Source: Phycisphaerales bacterium
GTDB lineage: Bacteria; Planctomycetota; Phycisphaerae; Phycisphaerales; SM1A02
Reading direction: 5' to 3'
NCBI GenBank assembly: GCA_014238785.1
Contig: JABAAL010000021.1
Location: 1-46,297, forward strand
DNA length: 46,297 nt
Part shown: positions 26,990-35,662 of the stretch, piece by piece
Position numbering within the stretch: the stretch's first letter is position 1
Layout: every line of letters begins with the position of its first letter
Made by a program: the position numbers and the translations under genes
Notes under the pieces: model-generated
Databases searched by the model: none
What the model was told of the DNA's origin: nothing
The model's input: the letters and a program-made list of their open reading frames with translations, nothing else

Positions 26990-28201
26990 ATGAATAAACG
27001 AGTAGCTATTGTTTCTGCTGTACGTACTCCCATTGGGCGCTACGGGGGAGGATTAAGTTCCATTCGACCAGATGACCTCGCAGCGATTGCCATAAAGGCT
27101 GCTGTCGAAAAATCTGGTATCGACCCTTCCGTCATCGACGATGTGTACATGGGCGCCGCAAATCAAGCGGGTGAAGACAATCGAAATGTTGCGCGAATGT
27201 CGGCGTTACTTGCAGGTCTTCCCGAAACCGTTCCGGGTTCAACTGTAAACCGACTCTGCGCTTCTGGTCTGGAAGCCATCAACGTTGCGGCTCGAATGAT
27301 TGAAGGGAACTGCGGTGATGTAATGGTCGCCGGTGGTGTCGAATCAATGAGCCGTGCACCTTTTGTCATGGCAAAAGGGCAAACCGCTTTTGATCGCAGA
27401 TTTGAAATGCACGACACAACAATTGGTTGGCGTTTCACAAATCCAAAACTTTCCAAACTCTACCACCCCTTTTCGATGGGAGAAACTGCTGAAAACGTTG
27501 CAAAAAAATGGAAAATCTCTCGAGAAGATCAAGACGCGTTTGCATGGAACAGTCAACAAAAATGGAAGTCCGCAAAAGATGCTGGCAAATGGGAGGATGA
27601 GATTATCTCAGTCGCTGTTCCACAACGCAAAGGTGATCCAATCATTATCGATACTGACGAACATCCGCGACCTGAAGTTGCACTTGAAAAACTTGCAACA
27701 CTTCGTCCAGCGTTTTCAAAAGAAGAAGGCGCAACGGTCACGCCCGGCAATAGTAGCGGTGTGAACGATGGTGCAGCAGCAATGGTTCTTGTCGAAGAAT
27801 CCCTTGCGAAGTCACTTGGATTACACATCATGGGGTACGTTGGCCCATGCGCGGCAAGTGGCGTTGATCCAGCAATTATGGGGACGGGACCGATACACGC
27901 AACTGAAATACTTCTCAAACGGACCGGTCTTTCTACACAAGATATTGATTTGTTTGAACTAAACGAAGCATTTGCCGCGCAGTCGCTTGCTTGCATACGA
28001 GAAATGGGCATTGATCCTGCAATCGTAAATGTAAATGGTGGCGCAATCGCCATGGGGCACCCACTTGGTTGTAGTGGAGCGCGAATTGCAGTTACATTAC
28101 TCCATGAATTAAATAGACAGAACAAAAAGCGGGGAGTCGCTACACTTTGCGTAGGAGTTGGCCAAGGTTTGGCAACGCTTTTTGAAGGAGAGACTAAATG
28201 A
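26990..28201 (+). CDS. paaJ: 3-oxoadipyl-CoA thiolase (PaaJ/PcaF-type acetyl-CoA acyltransferase)
   Basis: A 403-residue thiolase. The nucleophile Cys is in NRLCASGLEAIN (about 90), the active-site His in NGGAIAMGHPLGCSG (about 355), and the second Cys in ATLCVGVGQG (about 387). EPF/PcaF-like features (GGVESMSRAPFVM) are present. It would cleave 3-oxoadipyl-CoA to succinyl-CoA and acetyl-CoA, the last step of the pathway. Its stop overlaps the paaA start (ATGA), linking it to the epoxidase genes. The symbol rests on context; general fatty-acid thiolases share these motifs. Confidence 0.88.
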   Translation: MNKRVAIVSAVRTPIGRYGGGLSSIRPDDLAAIAIKAAVEKSGIDPSVIDDVYMGAANQAGEDNRNVARMSALLAGLPETVPGSTVNRLCASGLEAINVAARMIEGNCGDVMVAGGVESMSRAPFVMAKGQTAFDRRFEMHDTTIGWRFTNPKLSKLYHPFSMGETAENVAKKWKISREDQDAFAWNSQQKWKSAKDAGKWEDEIISVAVPQRKGDPIIIDTDEHPRPEVALEKLATLRPAFSKEEGATVTPGNSSGVNDGAAAMVLVEESLAKSLGLHIMGYVGPCAASGVDPAIMGTGPIHATEILLKRTGLSTQDIDLFELNEAFAAQSLACIREMGIDPAIVNVNGGAIAMGHPLGCSGARIAVTLLHELNRQNKKRGVATLCVGVGQGLATLFEGETK

Positions 28202-29220
28202 GTGCAAGTGCAAACGTAGAAGTAAACATTAAAGATTGCGCAAATGCTGATCCAGAAAAACTTGCTGTATTTGAACAACATGTCGCAGAAGGCGGTCTTG
28301 TTGAGCCAAACGATTGGATGCCAGAAGCATACCGAACGCTCATGTTACGCATGGCTGAACATCACGCAAATAGTGAAATCGTTGGCGCATTACCTGAGGG
28401 TGAATGGATTACAAGAGCACCGAGTTTGCTTCGTAAACTTGCACTCACTGCAAAAGTGCAAGACGAAGTTGGGCACGGTCAAATGTTATACGAAGTCGCA
28501 CAAGATTTAGGCAAGACTCGAAACGCTATGCTTCGTGATTTAATTACTGGCGTGACAAAATACCACAACTGTTTTAACTACCCCTGTCCTACTTGGGGAG
28601 ATATCTGCATGATTGCTTGGCTCATTGACGGCGCCGCAATTTTAAATCAAGGTACGCTCGCGCACGGTTCGTTTGGTCCGTACATCAGAACGATGCGGCG
28701 CATCAACATGGAAGAAGCATTCCATTTTAAACACGGCGAAGATATGGTGCTCACCTTAATGAGTGGCACCGACAAACAGAAGCAATTAGCGCAAGATGCA
28801 TTTGACCGGTGGTGGGATCCATCCCTTGCGTTCTTCGGACCAAATGATCGACCCGATGAACGAGAGCGACCGGCGATGAGGTGGCGCATGAAAACAGCAA
28901 CGAATAATGAACTTCGTCAGAAGTTTGTCAATCGATTTGCACCAGCCGCAATGGCAACAGGCTTAGTCATTAACGTATGCAAAAAAGACGCAAGCGGCAT
29001 GGTAATCTCCAAAGAACCTGACCCCCTTCTCAAACTCAACGAAGAAACGGGCAACTGGGACTTCACCCAACCAGATTGGGATGAATTCTTCCGAGTCATC
29101 CGCGGCGATGGTCCTTGCAATAAAGACCGACTAGCGCTTCGCCGTTTTTCATACGAACAAGGCGAATGGGTACGACGCGCAATCTTAGATGGTGCAACCA
29201 CAGCACCCAGCGACCACTAA
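28198..29220 (+). CDS. paaA: Phenylacetyl-CoA 1,2-epoxidase, catalytic subunit PaaA
   Basis: A 340-residue di-iron monooxygenase subunit. PaaA-type iron ligands are visible in KVQDEVGHGQMLYEV (E...H, about 87-101) and RINMEEAFHFKHGED (about 163-177), each an ExxH. The family's YPCPTWGDICMIAWLIDGAA region (about 128-147) is also present. It inserts one oxygen atom into the ring of phenylacetyl-CoA. The ATG overlaps the thiolase stop. PaaA is the easiest paa protein to recognise, and this one anchors the annotation of the whole island. Confidence 0.95.
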   Translation: MSASANVEVNIKDCANADPEKLAVFEQHVAEGGLVEPNDWMPEAYRTLMLRMAEHHANSEIVGALPEGEWITRAPSLLRKLALTAKVQDEVGHGQMLYEVAQDLGKTRNAMLRDLITGVTKYHNCFNYPCPTWGDICMIAWLIDGAAILNQGTLAHGSFGPYIRTMRRINMEEAFHFKHGEDMVLTLMSGTDKQKQLAQDAFDRWWDPSLAFFGPNDRPDERERPAMRWRMKTATNNELRQKFVNRFAPAAMATGLVINVCKKDASGMVISKEPDPLLKLNEETGNWDFTQPDWDEFFRVIRGDGPCNKDRLALRRFSYEQGEWVRRAILDGATTAPSDH

Positions 29221-29227
29221 GTTCAAC

Positions 29228-29809
29228 ATGTTATCCAAAGCAAGATCAAATCTACCTAATGCAACTGGCGACCTATCAACAGACGAAGTTGCTGCTTTCC
29301 CAAACTGGACAGTGTTTACACAGAAAAAAGAAGGCGCTATCCATTTACATGCTGGATCTCTAGGTGCACCAAACGCAGACTTCGCCCAGATGTTTGCCCG
29401 AGAGCATTATGGACAAGACCAACCGTGCAGCAGTCTTTGGATAGGCCCACGCGAGATTTTTACTGCGAATGATGGCGTACAAGAAACATACGAAGTATTC
29501 GTGCAATGGGTAGCGGGCGGGCGGCACGAACACGTAGGCGTAGTTGAAGCGGAAAATGGCGCTGATGCAAAAACAAAATGCGTCGGCCAATTCATCGGAG
29601 ACAAAGAATACCACACAATCTGGTCTGCGCCAAATTCTATACTCACAAAGATAGAAAGTGCCACGAATATGATTTGGCGAAAAACTACAGATCAAAATTA
29701 TCGACTAGCAAAGGGGTACAGCCGAGTTGTCCGTCAAAAGTGGGATGCAATAAGAGCAGGCGCAGCAGTAGATAAATATCAGGAAGAAGATTTGAAGGAC
29801 ACTTTCTAA
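29228..29809 (+). CDS. paaB: Phenylacetyl-CoA epoxidase subunit PaaB, tandem double-domain form
   Basis: A 193-residue product, twice the usual PaaB length (about 95). Two consecutive PaaB-like units are seen: residues about 27-80 (WTVFTQKKEG, then HLHAGSL, ending LWIGPREI) and 88-140 (YEVFVQWVAGG, then HEHVGVV, ending IWSAPNSI). Each has the same order of strand, HxHxG and a closing W. A C-terminal helix of about 50 residues follows. PaaB bridges PaaA-PaaC in the epoxidase complex. ATG 29228 follows the paaA stop by seven bases; the paaC start overlaps its stop (TAATG). Confidence 0.88.
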   Translation: MLSKARSNLPNATGDLSTDEVAAFPNWTVFTQKKEGAIHLHAGSLGAPNADFAQMFAREHYGQDQPCSSLWIGPREIFTANDGVQETYEVFVQWVAGGRHEHVGVVEAENGADAKTKCVGQFIGDKEYHTIWSAPNSILTKIESATNMIWRKTTDQNYRLAKGYSRVVRQKWDAIRAGAAVDKYQEEDLKDTF

Positions 29810-30579
29810 TGCAAGAACTCGACCAACAATTCCATAATCCAATCGTGAACGTACTTCTATGTGTTGCAGATGACAAATTGTTTCTAGGCCACAAAAACAG
29901 CGATTGGACAGGCCTTGCACCAATCCTTGAAGCCGACATTGCTTTTTCTTCTCTTTCGCAAGATGACATTGCGCATGCAAGCGCGTTTTACGAACTGATT
30001 CAGACAATTACTGGCCAGAACCCTGACCAAATTGCATTTAGCCGAAATGCAAACGAGTATCTCTGTGCTGATATCGTGACAAAGGATGATTCGTTCAATT
30101 GGGCAAATGCAATTGCACGGCAATTCTATTGCAATGTGTACGAATACTATCGACTGCAACGGCTCAGCACTGCATCGTGGACTCCCCTTGCTAGTCTGGC
30201 AAAACGCATTTTCGCAGAACAAGTAATCCACGTAGACCACGTTACTTCTTGGATAAAACATCTTGGCAAAGGTTCAGGTGATTCCAACTCTCGGATGCAA
30301 CAAGCACTTGATACATACGCTCCGTTCGCTTCGATGCTTTTTGAAGCACCCGAAGGAATTGAAACTTTATTTGAAGGCAAAATTATTTCCGATGATGGTT
30401 GTATGTTTACAGAGTGGAAAGAACACGTGGATCAAGTTACAAACGAGGCTGGGTTAAAAGCCACTGTTGCACCAGTTTCTGGCGTAGGCGGTCGGCGGGG
30501 TAGCCATGGCGCTGAGTTCAAAGAATCACTTTGCGAACTGCAGGAAGTTTTTTCTACCGACCCCTTGGCTGCTTGGTGA
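29809..30579 (+). CDS. paaC: Phenylacetyl-CoA epoxidase structural subunit PaaC
   Basis: A 256-residue four-helix di-iron-fold homologue of PaaA that supports the catalytic subunit. Seen are LFLGHKNSDWTGLAPILEADIAF (two stretches, about 24-46), where PaaC has GHRxSEWxGxxPxLEEDIAL, and FAEQVIHVDHVTSWIKHLG (about 137-155), where the family has KEVxYHxxHxxxWxxRLG. The C-terminus GRRGSHGAEFKESLCELQEV (about 229-248) matches GGRxGxHTexxxxLLxEmQ. Spacing to paaD is six bases. Confidence 0.92.
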   Translation: MQELDQQFHNPIVNVLLCVADDKLFLGHKNSDWTGLAPILEADIAFSSLSQDDIAHASAFYELIQTITGQNPDQIAFSRNANEYLCADIVTKDDSFNWANAIARQFYCNVYEYYRLQRLSTASWTPLASLAKRIFAEQVIHVDHVTSWIKHLGKGSGDSNSRMQQALDTYAPFASMLFEAPEGIETLFEGKIISDDGCMFTEWKEHVDQVTNEAGLKATVAPVSGVGGRRGSHGAEFKESLCELQEVFSTDPLAAW

Positions 30580-30585
30580 TTCGTC

Positions 30586-31083
30586 GTGGTTGCTAACACA
30601 GAAATTCTTGACGTTTTAAAAACGATTCCCGATCCTGAGATGCCTATCAGCATCACGGATCTCGGACTAATCGAGAACATTGAATTGCATGAAACTTCCG
30701 TTCGCATTACATTACTCCCGACGTTTATTGGCTGCTTTGCACTTCCTGCGATTGCAGACGAAATAAAACAAAAAGTAATACTACTCGATGGTGTTGATTG
30801 TGTAGAAGTTGACTTTATACACGAACCCCCTTGGACTACTGACAGAATCTCTGATGAAGGTCGCACCTCACTTGCGGAGCATGGCATTTCGGTACCCGAT
30901 GGAACATCGCCCTGTTGCAGCAGCAAGAGTGAGCCAGTTGAACTACGTACCTCTGCAATCTCCTGCCCATGGTGCAATTCGCGTGAAACTACGCTTACAA
31001 GCCCGTTCGGTCCAACACGTTGTAAATCCATTCACTTTTGCAATGCGTGTAGGCAGCCATTTGAAAGAATGAAGAAGATTTAA
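30586..31083 (+). CDS. paaD: PaaD, epoxidase-associated Fe-S/maturation protein
   Basis: A 165-residue PaaD: an N-terminal MIP18/DUF59-like domain (LKTIPDPEMPISITDLGLIENI, about 10-31, and LLPTFIGCFALPAIADEI) is followed by a C-terminal zinc-ribbon-like part, with CPWCNS (about 125) and CNACRQPFE (about 154). It assists assembly or metal loading of the PaaABC complex. It uses a GTG start with no SD, directly after paaC. The usual next gene, the reductase paaE, is absent; a dehydrogenase complex follows instead. Confidence 0.88.
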   Translation: MVANTEILDVLKTIPDPEMPISITDLGLIENIELHETSVRITLLPTFIGCFALPAIADEIKQKVILLDGVDCVEVDFIHEPPWTTDRISDEGRTSLAEHGISVPDGTSPCCSSKSEPVELRTSAISCPWCNSRETTLTSPFGPTRCKSIHFCNACRQPFERMKKI

Positions 31084-31095
31084 CGTTGCTCCTGC

Positions 31096-31101
31096 TATAA
31101 T
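31096..31101 (+). promoter_or_regulatory. Extended -10 promoter of the 2-oxoacid dehydrogenase operon
   Basis: A perfect TATAAT with TGC directly in front (TGnTATAAT), nine bases before ATG 31111. No -35 or SD is seen. The transcript would be leaderless or nearly so. Confidence 0.5.
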
Positions 31102-31110
31102 GCCGTCTTC

Positions 31111-32268
31111 ATGAGCGTTCCAAACAGTGACAAAAAAACCACTTCAAGTGAAGAGGTTGTATCGCCAAATACACCTTCAGTGATGGATACAACGCCGATT
31201 GATCTTGGACACATTGAAGTGCTCCAAATTCTCAACGAACACGGTGAAGTTGACAAAGGCCTTGAACCAGATTTTAGCGATGAGCGTCTCCTTGAAATCT
31301 ACCGAGCAATGGTTTTGGCAAGAGCGTTTGATACTCGAATGATGACGATGCAACGCCAAGGAAAGATGGGGACATTCGCGCCAAACATAGGGCAAGAAGC
31401 CTGCATCATTGGTCAAGTAGCCTCACTTACCAAAGAAGATTGGTTCGCGCCATCGTACCGATCTTTTGGCGCCCAAATAATGCGCGGTTGGTCGATGGAA
31501 CATCTCATGCGACTGTGGGCTGGATTTCACGATGGTTTCCCACCACCCGAAGGTGTAAACGATTTACCTTTTTCCATAGTAATCGGTTCGCACGTACTGC
31601 CTGCTGTTGGTATTGGCATGGGAATGCAATATAAAAAGAAAAATGATTGTGTCGTTGTTAATTATGGCGACGGTGCAAGTTCCCAAGGCGCTGTCAGCGA
31701 AGCGTTAAATTTTGCCGCAGTCTACAAAGCACCTGTTGTCTTTATCTGCGAGAACAACGGCTGGGCAATTTCGACTCCGACATCAAAACAAACCGCCAAT
31801 GAAATTCTCGCAGCTCACGGCGCTGCGCATGGCATGCCTTGCATCCGAGTCGACGGCAACGACATTCTTGCCATGATGTGTGCAACAAAAGAAGCAACGG
31901 AACGCGCAAGAAATGGTGCGGGACCAACACTCATCGAAGCTGTCACATTTCGAATGAGTTTGCACACAACAGCAGACGACCCTACGGTGTATCGAAACGA
32001 AGACGAAGTCAAGATGTGGGAATCACGCTGTCCAATTTTACGTTTCGCAACGTACCTTACGAAAAAAGGCTTACTCGATTCAGGTGCAATAGAAGAAACG
32101 CTTGCTGCTTGTGAAGAAGATGCAATCAAAGCACGTGATGCTTTTTACGCAATGCCACCTGCTAAGCCAGAAGAAATTTTTGATCACCTGTACGAAAGTA
32201 TGCCAAAAGAACTCCAAGCACAGCGCGAAGAATATTTGCGAAGATTACGCCAAAAAGGGGTTGAATAA
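31111..32268 (+). CDS. 2-oxoacid dehydrogenase E1 component, alpha subunit
   Basis: A 385-residue thiamin-diphosphate-dependent subunit that decarboxylates a 2-oxoacid with its beta partner. The ThDP motif is NYGDGASSQGAVSEALNFA (about 190-208) closing with CENNGWAIS. The phosphorylation-loop region HTTADDPTVYRNEDEV (about 285-300) resembles both Bacillus-type PDH and branched-chain E1alpha. A polar 30-residue N-terminal extension precedes the domain. Embedding in the paa island suggests an aromatic or branched 2-oxoacid such as phenylpyruvate, but the sequence alone does not distinguish this from pyruvate. The stop abuts the next ATG. Confidence 0.9.
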   Translation: MSVPNSDKKTTSSEEVVSPNTPSVMDTTPIDLGHIEVLQILNEHGEVDKGLEPDFSDERLLEIYRAMVLARAFDTRMMTMQRQGKMGTFAPNIGQEACIIGQVASLTKEDWFAPSYRSFGAQIMRGWSMEHLMRLWAGFHDGFPPPEGVNDLPFSIVIGSHVLPAVGIGMGMQYKKKNDCVVVNYGDGASSQGAVSEALNFAAVYKAPVVFICENNGWAISTPTSKQTANEILAAHGAAHGMPCIRVDGNDILAMMCATKEATERARNGAGPTLIEAVTFRMSLHTTADDPTVYRNEDEVKMWESRCPILRFATYLTKKGLLDSGAIEETLAACEEDAIKARDAFYAMPPAKPEEIFDHLYESMPKELQAQREEYLRRLRQKGVE

Positions 32269-33252
32269 ATGAGCAAGTTGACAATGGTTGAAGCCGTCAA
32301 TCTTGCGTTATCGCAAGAGATGGAGCGTGATGAAAGCGTTTGCATGTTGGGCGAAGACATTGGCGTCAACGGCGGTGTTTTCCGAGCAACAAAGGATTTG
32401 CAAAAACACCACGGAGAAGAGCGCGTTATGGATACGCCCCTTGCCGAGTGCGGTATCGTAGGTGTTGCAGTTGGCATGGCAATGTATGGTGTCCGCCCTG
32501 TTGTTGAAATTCAATTCTCGGGATTTACTATGCAGGCGTTTGACCAGATAGAACAAAATATGGCAAGACTTCGCAACCGAACGCGTGGAAAATATACCGT
32601 ACCGATGGTTTTGCGAACCCCATACGGTGGTGGCATTCGTGCTGTTGAACATCACAGTGAGTCGCGCGAAGCATACTGGGCACATACGCCCGGAGTAAAA
32701 GTTGTTATTCCATCGGGGCCTCGTAACGCTCGAGCGCTTCTTGCAGCTTCTATTCGTGAAGACAATCCAATTATCTTTTACGAACCCAAAGCGGTTTACC
32801 GAGCATTCCGAGAAGAAGTGCCTGATGAACCCGAACTTATGGAAATCGGTAAAGCAGAAATTGTTCGTGAGGGTAAAGATATTACGCTCATTTCTTATGG
32901 CGCAATGATGCGCCCTTGCAAAGAAGCTGTATCTGATCTTGTAGATGACTATGGCATAGATGTTGAACTCATTGACTTATTAACGATTTCACCCATGGAC
33001 ACAGAAACGCTTGCTAAGTCAGTGCAAAAAACTGGTCGCTGCGTCATCGTCAATGAGGGACAGCGAACTTGCGGCGTTGCCTCTGAAATCATAGCGCGGC
33101 TCAACGAAGTTGCATTCGAATATTTAGAAGCACCCATCAAGCGAATCACTGGCTTTGATATTCCATTCCCCTACTTCCAAGTTGAAGAGCACTTCCTTCC
33201 AGAAAGCGAAGAAATTGTGCTCGCAATCAAAGAAACACTTGATTGGCAATGA
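32269..33252 (+). CDS. 2-oxoacid dehydrogenase E1 component, beta subunit
   Basis: A 327-residue partner of the alpha subunit. Typical marks: EMERDESVCMLGEDIG (about 16-31), DTPLAECGIVGVAVGMAMYG (about 55-74), VEIQFSGFTMQAFDQI, and VLRTPYGGGIRAVEHHSES, whose HH pair lies by the active site. The C-terminal domain carries VELIDLLTISPMD and FDIPFPYFQVEEHFLP (PDH-type proteins have TGxDxPxP). It starts directly after the alpha stop and overlaps the E2 gene by four bases (ATGA). Confidence 0.92.
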   Translation: MSKLTMVEAVNLALSQEMERDESVCMLGEDIGVNGGVFRATKDLQKHHGEERVMDTPLAECGIVGVAVGMAMYGVRPVVEIQFSGFTMQAFDQIEQNMARLRNRTRGKYTVPMVLRTPYGGGIRAVEHHSESREAYWAHTPGVKVVIPSGPRNARALLAASIREDNPIIFYEPKAVYRAFREEVPDEPELMEIGKAEIVREGKDITLISYGAMMRPCKEAVSDLVDDYGIDVELIDLLTISPMDTETLAKSVQKTGRCVIVNEGQRTCGVASEIIARLNEVAFEYLEAPIKRITGFDIPFPYFQVEEHFLPESEEIVLAIKETLDWQ

Positions 33253-34469
33253 TAGAATTCAAACTTCCAGACTTAGGTGAAGGTGTACATGAGGGTCAAA
33301 TTCTTGCTGTACATGTAAAAGAAGGGCAGTCCATAGCAGAAGACGCACCTCTCCTTGAAGTTGAAACCGATAAAGCTGCCGTTGAAATCCCCTCGCCATG
33401 CACTGGCACAATTAGGGCCGTACACGTCAAAGTAAAACAACTCGTGCACGTCGGCGATGTAATGATTACGTTTAACACAGAGACTAACTTGGAAGAGCAG
33501 CCGAAGTCCACTTTTAAAGTTCGGTCATCGCCTTCTGTTCGTAAATTTGCGAGGTCATTAGGTATCGACATTTCAATACTCACTGGCTCAGGAGCGGGCG
33601 GAAGAATTACTCGCCAAGATGTTGAAAATGCACATGCAGTCCCTACTGTTGAGCCAACCGAAGAACCAATTATTGTTGAAGCAACTCCAATTGCAACAAC
33701 TCGAATTGTAACACCACAGCCAACCCTCAAACTTGAAACTGAAATCGAAGGCGTGCAAGAACAAACAGAATTTGGCTTAGTCGTTCGGCAACCTATGTCG
33801 CAGGCACGCAAAGCAATTTCAAAAGCAATGTGCCATGCTTGGGAGACTATTCCACATGTTACCGATTGCAACGATGCGGACATTACAGACATTGACAAGA
33901 TGCGTCGTGCATTTAAAGATCCAGATCAGCCAAACTTAAAACTAACCTTGCTGCCCTTTGTACTCAAAGCAATATGCCGTTCGCTGCAAAAGTATCCAAT
34001 CTTAAACGCAACAATCTGCGAAGAGTCTGGCGACGTATTATTCCGCCAATATATCAATATCGCCATTGGCATTGATTCTGAACGAGGGTTAATTGCTCCT
34101 GTGATTCGAAATGCAGATCAAATGAGCGTCGGTGAAATTTCAATACACCTCGAACAAATTACTACAAACGCTCGAAGTGCAAGTTTCACTCTCGCAGATA
34201 CAAAAGGTGCTACCTATACCATCTCAAATGCAGGCGCTGTAGGTCGCACAAGATACTCAACGCCAATAATTCAGAAAGACACGGTTGCTTGCCTTGCCGT
34301 TGGACGCGCACGACTGATGCCATGGGTTGTCGAGAATGAAATTGTTCCACGTTTAATTCTTCCCCTTAGCCATTCCATAGACCACCGCCTTATAGATGGC
34401 GGTCGTGAAATTCCATTCATCGAACATCTTATTAACGACCTTGAACATCCAATGCGGTTTGCGGTATAA
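33249..34469 (+). CDS. Dihydrolipoamide acyltransferase (E2)
   Basis: A 406-residue E2. It has one lipoyl domain (1-76, lipoylation Lys42 in ETDKAAVE), a peripheral-subunit-binding domain (about 92-128, SPSVRKFARSLGIDI and GSGAGGRITRQDV), a linker, and a catalytic domain (about 180-406). The catalytic domain ends with DHRLIDGGREIPFIEHL, which holds the active-site His and Asp. It transfers the acyl group to CoA. ATG 33249 overlaps the beta stop; TTG 33243 is disfavoured. A single lipoyl domain is usual for BCKDH-type and many Gram-positive-type PDH E2 proteins. Confidence 0.93.
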   Translation: MIEFKLPDLGEGVHEGQILAVHVKEGQSIAEDAPLLEVETDKAAVEIPSPCTGTIRAVHVKVKQLVHVGDVMITFNTETNLEEQPKSTFKVRSSPSVRKFARSLGIDISILTGSGAGGRITRQDVENAHAVPTVEPTEEPIIVEATPIATTRIVTPQPTLKLETEIEGVQEQTEFGLVVRQPMSQARKAISKAMCHAWETIPHVTDCNDADITDIDKMRRAFKDPDQPNLKLTLLPFVLKAICRSLQKYPILNATICEESGDVLFRQYINIAIGIDSERGLIAPVIRNADQMSVGEISIHLEQITTNARSASFTLADTKGATYTISNAGAVGRTRYSTPIIQKDTVACLAVGRARLMPWVVENEIVPRLILPLSHSIDHRLIDGGREIPFIEHLINDLEHPMRFAV

Positions 34470-34471
34470 CG

Positions 34472-35662
34472 ATGGTCGTCGGTCAATTTAGCCAAGATGT
34501 AGACATTCTCGTGATTGGCGGAGGCCCCGCTGGGTATACCGCTGCATTTCGCGCCGCTGAATTAGGTAAAACCGTAGCGATTGTCGACCCGAGCGATACG
34601 CTAGGCGGTGCATGTTTACACCATGCGTGCATACCCTCAAAATCATCTCTGCTTGGCGCAGATGCATCTAGTGCTGTCGATACCTTATGCAAGGGGCTTG
34701 AGCAAAAATGCAAATCTCTTGACGTTGAACGATTATACGGCGTCGCGCATTTTGAAAATAAAAAGACAGCCCAAGTTACCGGCGAAGTTGTTTCTGTTGT
34801 GAAATTCAAGAAAGCAATCATTGCAAGTGGTTCTAAAACAAGAACTAACGCTGCCTTCCCAAATGCAATCCAAGTTGAAAATGTATATACCGACGCGCTT
34901 GAACATAAGAATGTTCTCATAGTCGGGAATACGCCAAGTGCCGTTGAAGCAGCAACTTTTTTACAAGCAAACAAAAACACTGTAACCATTTGGGCCGAGG
35001 GTGAACTCCTGCCAACTTTTCAAAAGCAACTCGTAAAGGGAATACAAAGACAATTTACAGTCTGCATAGAAGCACCTTCCCCTGAAGATTTTGATTTCGT
35101 CATCCTTGCAAGTCACCGACTTCCAGAAACAGGTTCCCTCCAATTGGAAAACGCAAACGTTGATGTTTCTTATGGTTTCATCACGACTAACGACAGTTGC
35201 GCAACAAGCAATCCAAAAATATACGCCGTTGGCGAATGCGCAGGATGTGCGCACAGCGCAGCGCTCGCAATTGCACAAGGCCACGTTGCCAGCGAGTCGG
35301 CGTGTGGACTTGATTCTCATGTCGATTCATTCTTTGTCCCTCAAGTTGTATGGACAAACCCTGAAATCGCACAAGTGGGCGCATTTGACGATGAAATCGT
35401 TACTGTTCGCTGGGGAAATAGCGGTCTCGCAGTTGCCCTTGGCCAACAAAATGGTATCACTATGCTTGGGTACGAAAAAGGTTCTCAAGCAATTACGGGC
35501 GTTGGCATTGTTGGCTCTGGCGCGACCGAGATGATTGCCACGGGTGTTCTAGCACTTGAAATGGGCGCGACGTTGTACGACCTTTCCTCAACAATCCATC
35601 CCCACCCAACCCGAAGTGAATTGCTCGCATCGTGCGCTCGACAGGCGCTGTCGGGTCATTAG
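34472..35662 (+). CDS. Dihydrolipoyl dehydrogenase-like (E3), compact and divergent
   Basis: A 396-residue flavoprotein, about 60-70 residues shorter than typical E3 (~460). The FAD loop GGGPAGYTAAFRAAE (about 16-30), redox pair Cys48/Cys53 in GGACLHHACIPSK, second FAD motif KIYAVGECAG and C-terminal HPHPTRSE (active His-Glu pair) are all present. The NAD-binding loop, however, reads IVGNTPSAVEAA (about 150-161) instead of GxGxxG, and the NAD domain is shortened. It is the last plus-strand gene before convergent paaY. It probably reoxidises the E2 lipoyl group, though its acceptor may not be a standard NAD site. Confidence 0.85.
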   Translation: MVVGQFSQDVDILVIGGGPAGYTAAFRAAELGKTVAIVDPSDTLGGACLHHACIPSKSSLLGADASSAVDTLCKGLEQKCKSLDVERLYGVAHFENKKTAQVTGEVVSVVKFKKAIIASGSKTRTNAAFPNAIQVENVYTDALEHKNVLIVGNTPSAVEAATFLQANKNTVTIWAEGELLPTFQKQLVKGIQRQFTVCIEAPSPEDFDFVILASHRLPETGSLQLENANVDVSYGFITTNDSCATSNPKIYAVGECAGCAHSAALAIAQGHVASESACGLDSHVDSFFVPQVVWTNPEIAQVGAFDDEIVTVRWGNSGLAVALGQQNGITMLGYEKGSQAITGVGIVGSGATEMIATGVLALEMGATLYDLSSTIHPHPTRSELLASCARQALSGH

